Made by a program: the position numbers and the translations under genes
Assembly (NCBI GenBank): GCA_009767595.1
Contig: VSDK01015343.1
Span: 499,660-563,659, forward strand
Reading direction: 5' to 3'
DNA: 64,000 nt
DNA from: Symbiodinium kawagutii
Taxonomy: Eukaryota; Sar; Dinophyceae; Suessiales; Symbiodiniaceae
In this document: one piece after another, positions 36,234 to 48,200 of the stretch
How positions within the stretch are numbered: position 1 is the stretch's first letter
Layout of the letters: every line of letters starts with the position of its first letter
Notes under the pieces: model-generated
The model's database searches: none
The model's input: the letters and a program-made list of their open reading frames with translations, nothing else
What the model was told of the DNA's origin: nothing

Positions 36234-39200
36234 GTCTCTAGGAGACCAGCATTCATGCTGATGGCTCTATGAAACACATTTTTGCCAACCAACCATCCAT
36301 TTGGGAATACTGGAGGAAAAGAGAAATACTTGAAACCATCAACCAGTTCATGACACGGTTGATTCTTGGGATTGACAGTACGCAACATTCATCACTGACT
36401 CTGGCTTTTTGAATTTGACTGGTTCTGACTTATCTTCAAAGAATTCTAATGCTTGGACATGCTGAAAGAAACTCCACATCTAGTCAAAGCACTGAGTCGA
36501 GTGGAAGGATTGATCGGAACATTTCAGTGATTTTCTACGACCTTCGCGAATTTTCAGCTACGCAAGCCGACCACATTGCAGGATTCACAGGAGTTACGGG
36601 CAGTAATACTTTCACTACACTGGGCAAGTGAGCAACATCCCACAACCCAGAACAATCATTCAGAACAGCTCATGGGACCATTTTGCTTTTGGTTGGTATT
36701 TCGATACTAGCATCCAATTTCCACGCTTCCAATCATTTTCAAAAGTCAAGTCTGAGAAGGAAACGGAAAAGGGGTGAAAATCAATCATGCCTCTAAAATT
36801 CAAAAGTACAGTGTAAGCACTTCATAGGCCCACGTTCATTTTCCCAAAATCAAGACTCATTTATACTCATTTCAGGAATTTCTACCTTTCACCAAGATAC
36901 TCATGAAAGTGCTGAAAAAGGAGACTTTCTGGATCCATGGTGCGTTCCTTGGAAAGCGCGGTGCTGCGAAGCGGGTGCTTGGGCCATTCCATGCCGTTCC
37001 TTGAAAAGCAGCATTTGAGGGGTTTCCCTATTTTGACATACACCCATTTGAAACATTGCGAATGGGACCCCCAACAAATTAGGACGGATCCTCAACAGGC
37101 ACTTGTTCTCGGCGCGAAGCATGTCAACCCAACTGGGCGTGCAGTAACCCCCATACTTCGGTGGAAATATCAAGCAAGGACACCAGGTGCTTGTTGGGAT
37201 TCATTTGTTCATGTCTTTTCTTGCTGTATCTTGCGTTGGATTGACGTTCTGGCGACCTGTTCAGGTCGCCACTGTGTTCCCAACCCAAGGAACACCCAAG
37301 CCGTTTCATCAGGTTCTCCAAATCTGGCAGCTTCGATCCATGACCCCCAGGAATCTGGGATGTTCAGCTGTGAAATCTGTCCTGGTCCACGAGTTTCATA
37401 CCGCCATCCATCGTGGAATGAGTGCCCTTCACCAAATTATCAGGGGTGGAAAAACCATGAAAAAAACCAGCTATTTTAGATGCGAAACTGTCGGTCCATC
37501 AGCCTGGTGTCCGCCACCCAGCTGTACACGCCCAGGCACACAGCGATGCAAATCTCGGATTGCAACTGAGGGCTCATGCATTCGCGCAGCCGCTGCCGTG
37601 TGACGTACAAGGCCTCGATTCCGCCGCTTTAACTCTCGGGCTCGATACAAGTTGACGAATGGTGAATCTATGGGCAGCGAATGGTTTATCCATATATCAA
37701 TGGCGTTGCTTAATTCTTGGTTGGCTAATCCGTCTATCAATGGTTACTTAGTGCTTGGTATTTGGTTGGGTAATGATTGAGACGAGCATTTGGGCATTGC
37801 CGCATATTGCCGCAGTGGACAGCCATCAAGCTCTCTCTCTCTCTCGCTTCATTGCTACCTCAGGGTCCGAGTCTGCCGGCAAAAGCGAGAAGCTGTGGAT
37901 CATTGAGGCGGCTCAGGCAGGTGGTCCGTCCCAGGATTTCGGGGGTCCATTTAGGTTCTCGCGGACGGGCTCAATGTCAGGATGATGGAAATCCAAACTG
38001 CATGTGTATCTTTTCGGGTCATGCACCTCAAAGATCCTCAAACTACGAAGAACAAACTGACCCCTAGGCCATATAGACAAAATAGCCAACAGAAATGTGA
38101 CAACATGCTTCTGCCGGCTATAATTAATTGCGCACTTTGTCCCTACAGTGACTTTGTAGCAAAATAGATGACCCAATCAATAATTCAACGACGGCCCAAG
38201 AGCGCCACCCCACCACCAGCAAAAGAATAACCCCTCTCGCCATAGACGATGACCATCCCCTGAACCCAAAAACAAATGGGCAGTAAACATTGCAAAGCTG
38301 GAGTGTGTGTATATTATATTGGTGGTTTGGATATTGGTGAATCGCATCAATAATCGCCAGTTGTTCCGTCAATAGGATCAATCAAAATGGCCTGATCAAT
38401 CAAAATGATTTTATTTTTGATCAAAGAGTTTTTGTATGTTGGTTGTCGCTGTTCACACCTCTGAAGTAATCGTAATGTTGGTGGCTCCCTGGAATCGGCT
38501 TGACTGCTGGAAGCTCCTCACGTTTCCCGGATCACTCACGTTCCAAAACTCTGGTTGAACCGGCCGTGCCATGCTTCACCAAGCATGCCTTGACTGACCA
38601 TGAACTTAATCCTCGGGCCATGATCCCCGAACTAAACGAGAAATGGACGACGCGGAAAGGTACCATCCCCGAAATGGCTTTGGGGAAGGCACTCACCATG
38701 ACTTGTAGACACCAAAGAGCTTCTCGTGGGTCTATGTATGATACAGCTACACCCATTTATCGAATCAAGGTTCTCTCTCTGCCTCTCTCCGTTCGGTTTT
38801 TCAAGTCATGTGCAATAGATCAAAGAAACTATGCATGTTCAAGAGAAACTATACAGTTTATCCCTCTTTCGCTCTTAGGTTTTTTCCAAGTCATGTGCAA
38901 ATCAGAAAAAACCCTGCGAATTGTGCGCCGGTCATCTGTGTTGCAATCTCCGTCCTCATCCTCCGCCAACGTCGCCGCGGGGCCTGGTAGCGGTTCTGCA
39001 GGAAGAAGCTGCGCATTCGGCAGCGCAGCGCATAGGGCAAGTTTTGCTCCTGACGACCGCCGCCAAGCCCTTGCTGGCACTGAGGAGGCCGAGCACTGAC
39101 CACGTCGATAAGCCCTCTTATCCTCAGAAACAAGTGGTGAAAAAACATAATATGAAGTTGACGAATTATGGTATGACCTGGTATTGATATCCCATTCGGA

Positions 39201-42200
39201 ACATCATCGCAATGTATGACGATCATGAGGACATCATACATGACAATGACAGCGGGAGATCCATATACCACCCATATGTGACGGTAAAAAGCGCTTGCAG
39301 TCCTGGATCTGGCATCTTTCATGACACTTAGGGAACATAATGTGGAGCCGCATGTAAGTCGGTTTGCGAGCTCAGGGCACGATGGTTATATGTACCATGA
39401 GTGGTAGTTACCACTACCCTTAGTTGTCAACCAAATTATCTGATTGGGGGTCCCACTTGTGGATAATAATTAGTAGTATTCTCCAAGTAGATTCAAATGA
39501 TCCCAGCGGCAGCTGCACTTGGTAGCAATGGTAGGGAGAATCCTTCTACCTAGGGGCTGACCTCTAGCCTCTATGAAGTCACCAGCAACCGGTGAATGCA
39601 AATGCACTGCTTGTCAGCGCAACGTTCCTTTTCCTTGCTACACAAGATTCGAGCCCACCCAATCTCGGCGCGCGAAGCTGAAGAAGAAGTCACCTCACAG
39701 GCAGCTCGGTTGAGTAAGTGCATCAACCCCATTCCTGGCTTCTTCTTCATGGTACTGGGGCCAGCGATTGCGTCGAGCCATCTCATCAATTGCCTGAAAG
39801 AAGGCTTCTTCATTCTCCTTCATTCTTCGAATGAGTTCAGCTTTCTTCACTTTCCTTCCCGATGTAAACTTCTCATCATGGACTAATCGCCACCGTTGAC
39901 GAAGTCCAAGTAGGTGGAGAAGAACTTTTCTATCATTCGATTTCGTTAGCGTATCTGCTAACTGAACACTCCCGTTCACCCACCTGAAGACAGTGCCAAT
40001 CTGCCTCGCTTGATTGCATGCCAACACCAACTCGTATCCAGCCCTACTGCTCCTCATGCCATGGAGAGCTGATACATTTCTGGTTGCTGCGTCATAGACG
40101 CCACGGGAGTCCATCACGACAGCGCCTGAAGAGTGGCGCTTGATCTTCTCATAGAGGTCGTGGCGGCCATAGACAATCCCGTGAATTTCAGCCCAAAGTC
40201 CTCTGACTTTGAATGTAGCATCTTCTCCTTCGGTGATGGCCTGAATCTCAGCTCCATTTGAGCCTAAACACTGTCTGGGTGTTCTGGCAGATCTCCAACC
40301 AACAATTGCCAACTCCACTTCATCGCCTGATAGAATGGTCTTGGGACAGAGGCAGGTTACCAAGCCCATAGTGGAGGACTTATCTGGGCGATTGTGATTC
40401 GAAGCATCTGCCCAAGTGACTGCCGTCACTTCCTCCCAAGGTATTCCCCATGATGGGAATCTGAGAACTTGGCTGGAGCTTCGTTTCATCTCCCGTGCAA
40501 TCTTGTTTGCACGGCAAACTGTATCAATGGTGCCATAGGGGATCTCACTCAACAGAAGTCCAATGTCAGCTGAAAACTGAGGGCCTGTCTGCGAGCACTT
40601 CCATGACATAGTTCCAACCAAGCCTCGGAGTGCTGATCTTTCCTTCTCCGTGAGTAGTGCTTTCTTTTCTTTCATTCTTTCCTTGGGAAGGTCGATCTCA
40701 TCCAACCATTTGTCGAGATATGATTCCTGGGAGATTTCGATGGAGCCATCGGCATTCTGCTTGATGTCTGTTCCAGCGAATTCAAAGGAGTCCGTTTCCC
40801 ATTTGCCCCAGCGATAGGCGTCTTTCAAGGCCTTCTCAGCTTGGGCGAAGGTTGGCTCATCACTGTCTCCTCCTAGTAGGAAGTCATCAACGTGTATTCC
40901 TGCAATGCCTCGCAGCTCCCCAAGCCGTCCAACAGGATGAACAGACAACCATCACTGTCCAACTTCCTCCATCCTTGTTGGGCCAGTGTTTTGCACACCG
41001 CTTCGTACCATTTGCGGGGTGCATGAGTCAGCCCGTAAAAGGCTTTCTTGATCCGCAATGGAAGGATGGGGTTCGATGGTGAGGCACCATAAAGGACAGC
41101 TAGCTCAGCAGGTGACCAGACCACTAATTCTTCACTTTCAAGAGATTGGTCCGCCTGTAAGAAGGCTGCAGTCACGTCTCCGGCTTGGACACGAAACTTG
41201 CGGTTGGCGCATGTGGCAAGCAGAAGATTCCTGCTTAGCCGCGCCATTGTTGGCGCTGAGGACTGTACTTTTGTGAGGTTTGGTGCCATATATCCGAGCA
41301 CCACAAGACGGGCTTTGGGGGTCCCGTCTGACTTATAGCATAATACCCACCTCATTTGCATCACCTGCTTCGGATTCAGTGATGCCACTTCTGAGCTTGT
41401 CAGACTCCTCAAAGCTTGGGACGCCAACACATTGCTAAGTTCCTTCGCTTGAGCTTCATCGAATCGCATCCTTTCCTGGAGGGTCAGCTTTTGCCAGCTC
41501 ACTTCCTTATTCTTTGTCTCCATCTTCTTCGACAGCCAGATTCCTGCTTTCTTCGGCTTCTTCGTCAGGAAATCTATGTCGGTGTCTTCGAGGGCTATCT
41601 CTAGGCTGTATGCTATGTCTTGGGAAGGTTCATCTTTGCGCTTCTTGGGTGGTCTTTCTTTCACTTCAGCGTCATCAATCATCTCTTCCGAGGAGGATGA
41701 GGACGATGAAGATGAACTGGACGAATCATCATCTGATTCAACGTTGACTCGGCCGCCCATCTTCTCATAGGAAAACTTCTGGTCCTTGGAATCCATGTGG
41801 GCACCTTCGTGGCCACCGGGTAGGACACATTCTGGAATGGGACACAGGGATAAATCCTTCTGTGCTTGGGGTCTTGGATTGCCATCCACTAATTCAGGGC
41901 CTCTTTCCCGCAACGCGGTAGTGAGGGGGCTGATCTCTGGAACCTCAGGAAGAATGGCCTCATTTGTCATTGGTGCATCAGTAGATCCAGGAAGATCATT
42001 GCCACCTGAGATCTCTTCTGAGGGTTCTACTTGAAGAGGTTCGCCACGACCAGCATGTGAGGATGTTGTTGCGGTTCCTGGAGGCGCCACCTTTTGAATT
42101 CTCTTCGACTTCAAGATGGAACCTTTCTTCACCGCTAGCTTCTTTGCTCCTCCATCAGCCTCAATCTTCAACTCAAACCGGGTCTCACCTTTCCATCTTT

Positions 42201-45200
42201 CACTGAGGTGACGATTGGGGTCGTCGGAGGTTTTGTAGTCATCCTCAATCTTTACCTCTGGGGCATTTTCCACCATCGATCGAACGATCGTGATTCTTTT
42301 CCCAGTCAGCTCTTCGTCACTCACCTCAGCACCTTGAAGTCTTCCTGGAGTGAACATCGCCAAGCGTGGCACTGAGTGGTTGCGAATCAACCATTGCTTG
42401 CCACCTTCCTGGATCCTTCTCCATGTGTCTGGTTGATGTCTTTCAACGGGCTCCACCAGGATTTCACCTCCCTGAACATCATCTTGACGTTGTTGAACTG
42501 ATGGAGCTTCACCAGTCACATTGACATAGTTTCGTCCAGTAAAAGATCGCAGGAGGCTTTCCATAGTTGTCGGTGTGGAAAGTACCGCAGCTCCTTCCAA
42601 TGATGCCGACAGCTCCTCTCTACGGGTGCACGGGCGCACCTGATTCAATCTCGCTCGAATGAGCGTTGAACCTGTTGCCAACCATAGAGTTCCTTGTTCT
42701 TGGTGAAGCATTCGGACTGGACCAACCCACATGCCTGTCGTCTTACCTGGACGAGGTTTCTGTCTCCAAAGCATGAGGAGTTGCCCAGGGACATAGGCAA
42801 CAGCTGGTCTGGACACACTGTTATTCAGCTTTGAGAGCTTGTACTTGGCGTTCTCCATTTCATAGGCCACTCTGGCCTTCTCTCGCAACTTGAGTGATCC
42901 TTCGAAGGCTTTCTTGGGATTCAAACCGAGGGGCAAATTCTCATGAGGGGCTGAGGATCCCCTTGTCCATTGGAACGGGCTAAAACCACTTGGTCCAACC
43001 GACTGATTGTGGCCATGGGCGGAAAGCTTAAAGGCCTCATTCACGGAGAGGTTGGGTTCATCCTTGAGAAGTCGACGGGCTGTCTCCTTCAGCACATTGA
43101 TTGCAGCTTCTTCACTGCCTAGCATCTCATGACTCTCAGCTGGGGTTGTGAGCAGTCCAATGCCTGACAGGCTGCAGTACTCAATCATGGCTGTGGAGGT
43201 GAAATATGTTGCTGAATCTGTCAGCAGCCACTTCGGTGTGGGGTTGTTCATCAGCCATCGACCAATGCAAGGAATGATCTCTCCAGTGTTGGGTTCCCAT
43301 GCCTTCTCTTGGCCCTCGCCACCATAGTTCTGCAGAAACTCAACTGCACATAGTCCGCTAGCCCGATCTCTCATCAAGAGAAACTTGGTCTTGCCTTGGG
43401 GTTGCTCGAACTCAAACACGTCCATTCCAACCACTTCGAACAAACCAGGCAATTCCGACAAAGAAGCCACCGAAGCTGGTCTGGATCTCTTCGCCTCTTG
43501 GCACACGGGGCATGACATCTTTCCAGCAAGCTCGATAGCCCATGATGGAGCATTTCGAGCCCGAAGTAGCCTTTGGAGGTTTGAGAATGATGCATGTCCT
43601 GAGGCTCTATGCACACGAAGCATCTGTTGACGAACCAGCTCCAGCTTCCTTCCAGTAGGTGGCTCTGAGGGAAAGCGGTTGCGGTTCAGGGCAAGAATTT
43701 GGGGCTCCTCCTCACGGACTTGTTGAAGGAGAGGAACTTCCGGGGCTTTGGCATCATCTTGGGGAAGATCCAGGAGGTATGTTTCCACGTCCTGGCTAAG
43801 ATTGATGCCCAACTTGTCATCCATCTCTATCCAGTGGCCCTGGATAGCTTTAGTCACCGCCGTGACCATCATGGGAGGATAGTAGGAGGATGCCTGGGCC
43901 ACCGGTCCTCTGCATTGGACATGTTCCAAATGTCCTGGGCATCGTCTTTGAAGTGCCAACCACAATCGACGACATGATGTGATCACCATCCATCCTTTTC
44001 TCACTGGCATTGACTTGAACTTCAGACCATAAGCACAACCATCGAAGCGACACCAATACAAGGGCCGATTCATCTTCCTCATACGCCTTTGGATCAAGGC
44101 GATCGCCCGTGACTTCCACCCACGGCTGGCTGATGCAGGCCACTCCCATCCAAAGTCTCGTGAAGGGTCTTCTTCCAGGTGGTCCATCAGGCTACCTGCT
44201 ATCTCCTCCGCCCGTCGCAAGTCTTGAGCTTGTCTCTTCTCAAACTTTGCCCACTCCTCATCTGTCCGGGGAGTGAGAAACTGTAGTGAGGTCAACCTTG
44301 TACATGGTAAGGAGGTCCAACTGAACCTGGGCTTCAGGACTTTCAGCTCTTGTTGCAGGCGAGTCGTGCCTGCCTTGGACTCCAGGTCGTAGCCTTCCTT
44401 GTAGTTGATCCTCTTAATCTTGAAGCCTGCTTCCTCCATCGACCATGACAAACTTGACTGTGGGGAACATGCAATCTCCATGAAGTCCGTGGTGCCTTGA
44501 ATCTGTCCCAAGAGCCCATGACATGGTCCGAGGAGAAGGGCTCCCATCACAGCTGCATTGGTGGCAATCTTCTTAGCCACCGAGGGGAGGAGATGGTTCT
44601 TCTGGGAGACCATCTGCTCACGGGGGATCGCCACCACCGAATCCTTTCCACGATGGCCATGACGGTTCCGTCTTTCCCAAGACGGATCTGGAGGTGGTGG
44701 AGGTTCCACCGGGGCAGCCTCATGGGGGTCTCTTCCAGAAACTCCTGTTCCATAGTCAGCCTTAGGGGGGTCTCTTCCAGAAACTCCTCTTCCGTAGTCA
44801 GCCTTATGGGGGTCTGCTTCGCTTTCATAGTCAGCCTTATGGGGGTCTGCTTCGCTTTCATAGTCAGCCTTATGGGGGTCTGCTTCGCTTTCATAGTCAG
44901 CCTTATGGGGGTCTGCTTCAAAGGATGGCGCCACTTGATCTTCATCACGAGGATCAACGTCGCCGATGAGGATTGGCTCTGCCTTCAAATGAGAGCTCAT
45001 AGATTTCATCCGGGTCCTCAAGGACTGTAAGGCCCTCCATAGGCCTAGGATTCCTGTTCCTCTTTCCTGGTTGCCGCTCTCCTTGTCATCTCCGCTGAGG
45101 ATGCCACGCTCATCGCTTCCTCGTTCTCCGGAAGCTCCCACTGTTCCTCCTCGAATGGGAAGGTGCCCTTCATCTCCATCAACTCGAGGGCTTTCTGCAC

Positions 45201-48200
45201 AATCATCTTGGAGCGTGGTGACTTCACACTCTGGAGCATCTCTTCGGCAAACTCCAACTTCATCGCCACCTTGGTTTCCTCGGTCACCTCCTTCGGCTTC
45301 TGAGGTTCCTTCTTGGAAGGTGGCTTCGATGATGCTGCCTTGGACTTCGGCTTGGTGGTATGTTCCACCACATTCATCCTTTTCTCGTACTCGGCCAGGG
45401 TCTCCGTCACTCGCATCTTGGAGATCTGTCCTCTTTGAAGCATCAGGCCCCGCAGTTCCATCACCTTTCCATTGACCATCGACTCGGTCATTTGGTCCGG
45501 GGGCACTGTCTTCTCGAATTCGTCGAGGATCAGCTTCAGCAGCATGGGGTTCGTTCCCATCGAGCGATTGGCCCCATGGTTTTCCTTCTTCACTTCGTAC
45601 TGGAGACGTAGGCCACACCGGGAGCAAGTCATCCACTTTGCCCATTGGTTCTGCCTGGTCTTCCCTTGGTGTTCTCCGAAGCATGGATAACCGTTGACTC
45701 GGGGGTCGTCCTTGGCGTGGGGCTCCTTGAAGGACATCACCAGAGATCGAACGTGAGAGCTGCTGAAGCCGCTGAGCCAGTGACTGCATGTTGGATTGGA
45801 GGCTTTCTGGTGATTCTTCCAAAACGACATCATTCATGAAGAGTGGCAAAAACAATTCTTGACTTGGCTTCAAACCTTCAACCTCATCACTAGCCGTCTG
45901 CTTCACCCACAGCTGTTCCTCATTGGGTTCCCGAACCTTGGATAGACCATCTGCTGGTCCCAGTGACATCGCCTGGCCGCATAGATCAACTGCCAAATGC
46001 CACGATGGAAGGACATGAACGGGGAGTGAAGATGACCAACATGAACTACCATCACTGAGGGTGTAGGTCAACTGGTGGTTGCCATAGTGAATCTGAGCTT
46101 GGCAATCTCGTAGGGTTTTGGCTCCTAGAAGTGGTGGCGTGTTCACTGCATCTCCCCCGTCCAACACATAGAAATGGATGTCACCCAAGGAGGTCCCAAA
46201 GAGCACAACTTTGCTGACAGCTTGCATCTTCTCGCCATTGCCAAACCTGAAGATCGGCATCTTGCCAAACTGTACATCATAGGTGAACATGCCAGAGCGC
46301 AACATCTTGTCCAAACTTGCCGCTCCAACCGCATTCTCCGCGGCACCAGTGTCGATAATGACACGTGTGTGGCACTGTTGCTGCTCGGCATCACTGTTCC
46401 ACATCAAGGACAGGGTATAAAACTCAGCATAATTGGACATCTTAGACTTTGTCTTTGATTTTCCTTTTCCTTTACCCTTCTGTCCTTTGAACATGCTACC
46501 CTTCGCAAACCGATCAGGACATTGTTGGTATCCATGACCAGGTTGTTTGCAAATGAAACATGGTCCATAACTTCCTTTCTTCCCTTTTCCAGCTGCTTTG
46601 AAACCGCCGCCTTTCGGAGAAGACCTTGATGGCGATGATGAAGGAGTCATCCCTTTTCCAGAAGAAGCTTCAGGTGAGTAATATCCACGGGCTTGTCGCA
46701 CTCTTCGCACCGCATCTCTCGCCTGAGCCAGTGTCTTGTTCGCCTCTCCAGCCAAAAACACCGCTTCACGGAATTCAGATTCTTCTTTGCTGTCACCGCC
46801 AATCTCTTCCTCTAGCATAGGTTCCACTTCCTGCTGCTCAGATGGGGCCCAGGACCATTCATCATCGTTGAATTGCGAAGTCCAATCATCATTCCACTCA
46901 TCATTCCAGTACGCATTGGGCTCACCACCATACCAGAATGCAGCATCGGTCCACGTCCACTCATCGTTCCACGGATCCTCTTCATCTTCGTCACCAAACC
47001 ACACGCCACGATAGGGCTTCCGGCTGACGTTACGCTGCAATTGCTCCGACTCCTCTGAAAACATCGATCGCAATGCACGCCTGACCAGAAGAAATTCTGT
47101 GCTGTTGCCTGTCTGCGTCAAGACGTTCAACTTCTCCTGTCTTGACAAATGAGAGGCTTTCAGCAAACGGAATCCCCGCATCTCATCCTCAAAGAAGTCT
47201 GACGTGCTAGGTTGGTCAGTGGACGCCCTTGCTGTCGGAGACGTCGCCTTTGGTGGTGCCTTGGGACTATCTGCTCCAGTCTGTGAAGGAACTGAACCGC
47301 CTTCACCTGTTGTACCAACCATCGCCTTCAGAGTTCGTCGATCCTGCCTTGCACGAAGGAGAGCTTGTTGAAGTTGGGTGAGCATGTCTTCTTCCCTCAC
47401 CAGCAATTCAGCGATGCTCTCGTTTTCCTTTCTGCGAATGCTATTCCACTGGTCCAGCCTGGAGAACGAATCAGGGACCGGCAATCTCTGCAGAGGGCTT
47501 TCTCGAAGAACCTGCAACAGCTTCTTCAATCCATCCGCTGACTGGTACTCATCCGGATCCAGATTTCTCACAACGGCTTTCGCAGGACCTCGAAGCCTCG
47601 ACCAAACTCTGCTTGCAGCTTGAGTTTTCTCCGTGGACTTCAAGGATGTCTCATACCAGCGACACGCATTGCAGAATTGCTCGAACTCAGCAGGATCCCC
47701 ACTCCACTCAGGGACCGTGTGCGACTCATCTGGCATGGCTCCCTGCTCCTTTCAGGAGCTCCGCTACCATGCACTTGGTAGCAATGGTAGGGAGAATCCT
47801 TCTACCTAGGGGCTGACCTCTAGCCTCTATGAAGTCACCAGCAACCGGTGAATGCAAATGCACTGCTTGTCAGCGCAACGTTCCTTTTCCTTGCTACACA
47901 AGATTCGAGCCCACCCAATCTCGGCGCGCGAAGCTGAAGAAGAAGTCACCTCACAGGCAGCTCGGTTGAGTAAGTGCAGCAGCCGACCTGATCCTCAAAT
48001 CAAGTTGCAGGGATGTGTCGAGCTGATCCAGGCTGCCATTAGCCACTTTACTATTGTATTGTCATTGGCCGAATATCATGGCTATCCATGGCTGACCCAT
48101 CAGCAAACCCATCAGCAAAATGGACAAGAGAGGGAAAATAAACAACCCAAGGATATCACTGTCACTCTGTTCAACCATACTTCGCATCTCCTTNNNNNNN

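Larger units (their letters stand above)
39514..47978 (-). mobile_element. Full-length Ty1/copia LTR retrotransposon
   Basis: An 8465-bp element read on the minus strand. Both 209-bp LTRs read identical, begin TGCACTT and end AAGTGCA, and the element is flanked by the 5-bp repeat GCAGC at 39509-39513 and 47979-47983. Domain order is gag with a zinc knuckle, protease, integrase, reverse transcriptase, RNase H; integrase before RT defines the copia superfamily. Identical LTRs mean a recent insertion. It lies inside an intron of the K+ channel gene in the same direction. One -1 frame break in RT and a double-open region are described separately. Confidence 0.97.

Noticed and set aside
36937..37479. 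180-codon plus-strand open frame
   Set aside because: It lies in a K+ channel intron, contains a family C fragment, and gives no recognisable or coherent protein.
38500..39099. 199-codon plus-strand open frame
   Set aside because: Its right part is antisense to channel exon 38984-39049. A short segment (DHELNPRAMIPELNEKW before a GTACC donor) is coding-like but isolated.
44547..44957. Minus-strand frame with KQTPIRLTMKA repeats
   Set aside because: A shifted reading of the same 33-bp repeat; no coding features outside it.
44497..45030. 177-codon plus-strand frame with VSLMGVCFAFI repeats
   Set aside because: Antisense to the 33-bp coding repeat of the copia polyprotein.
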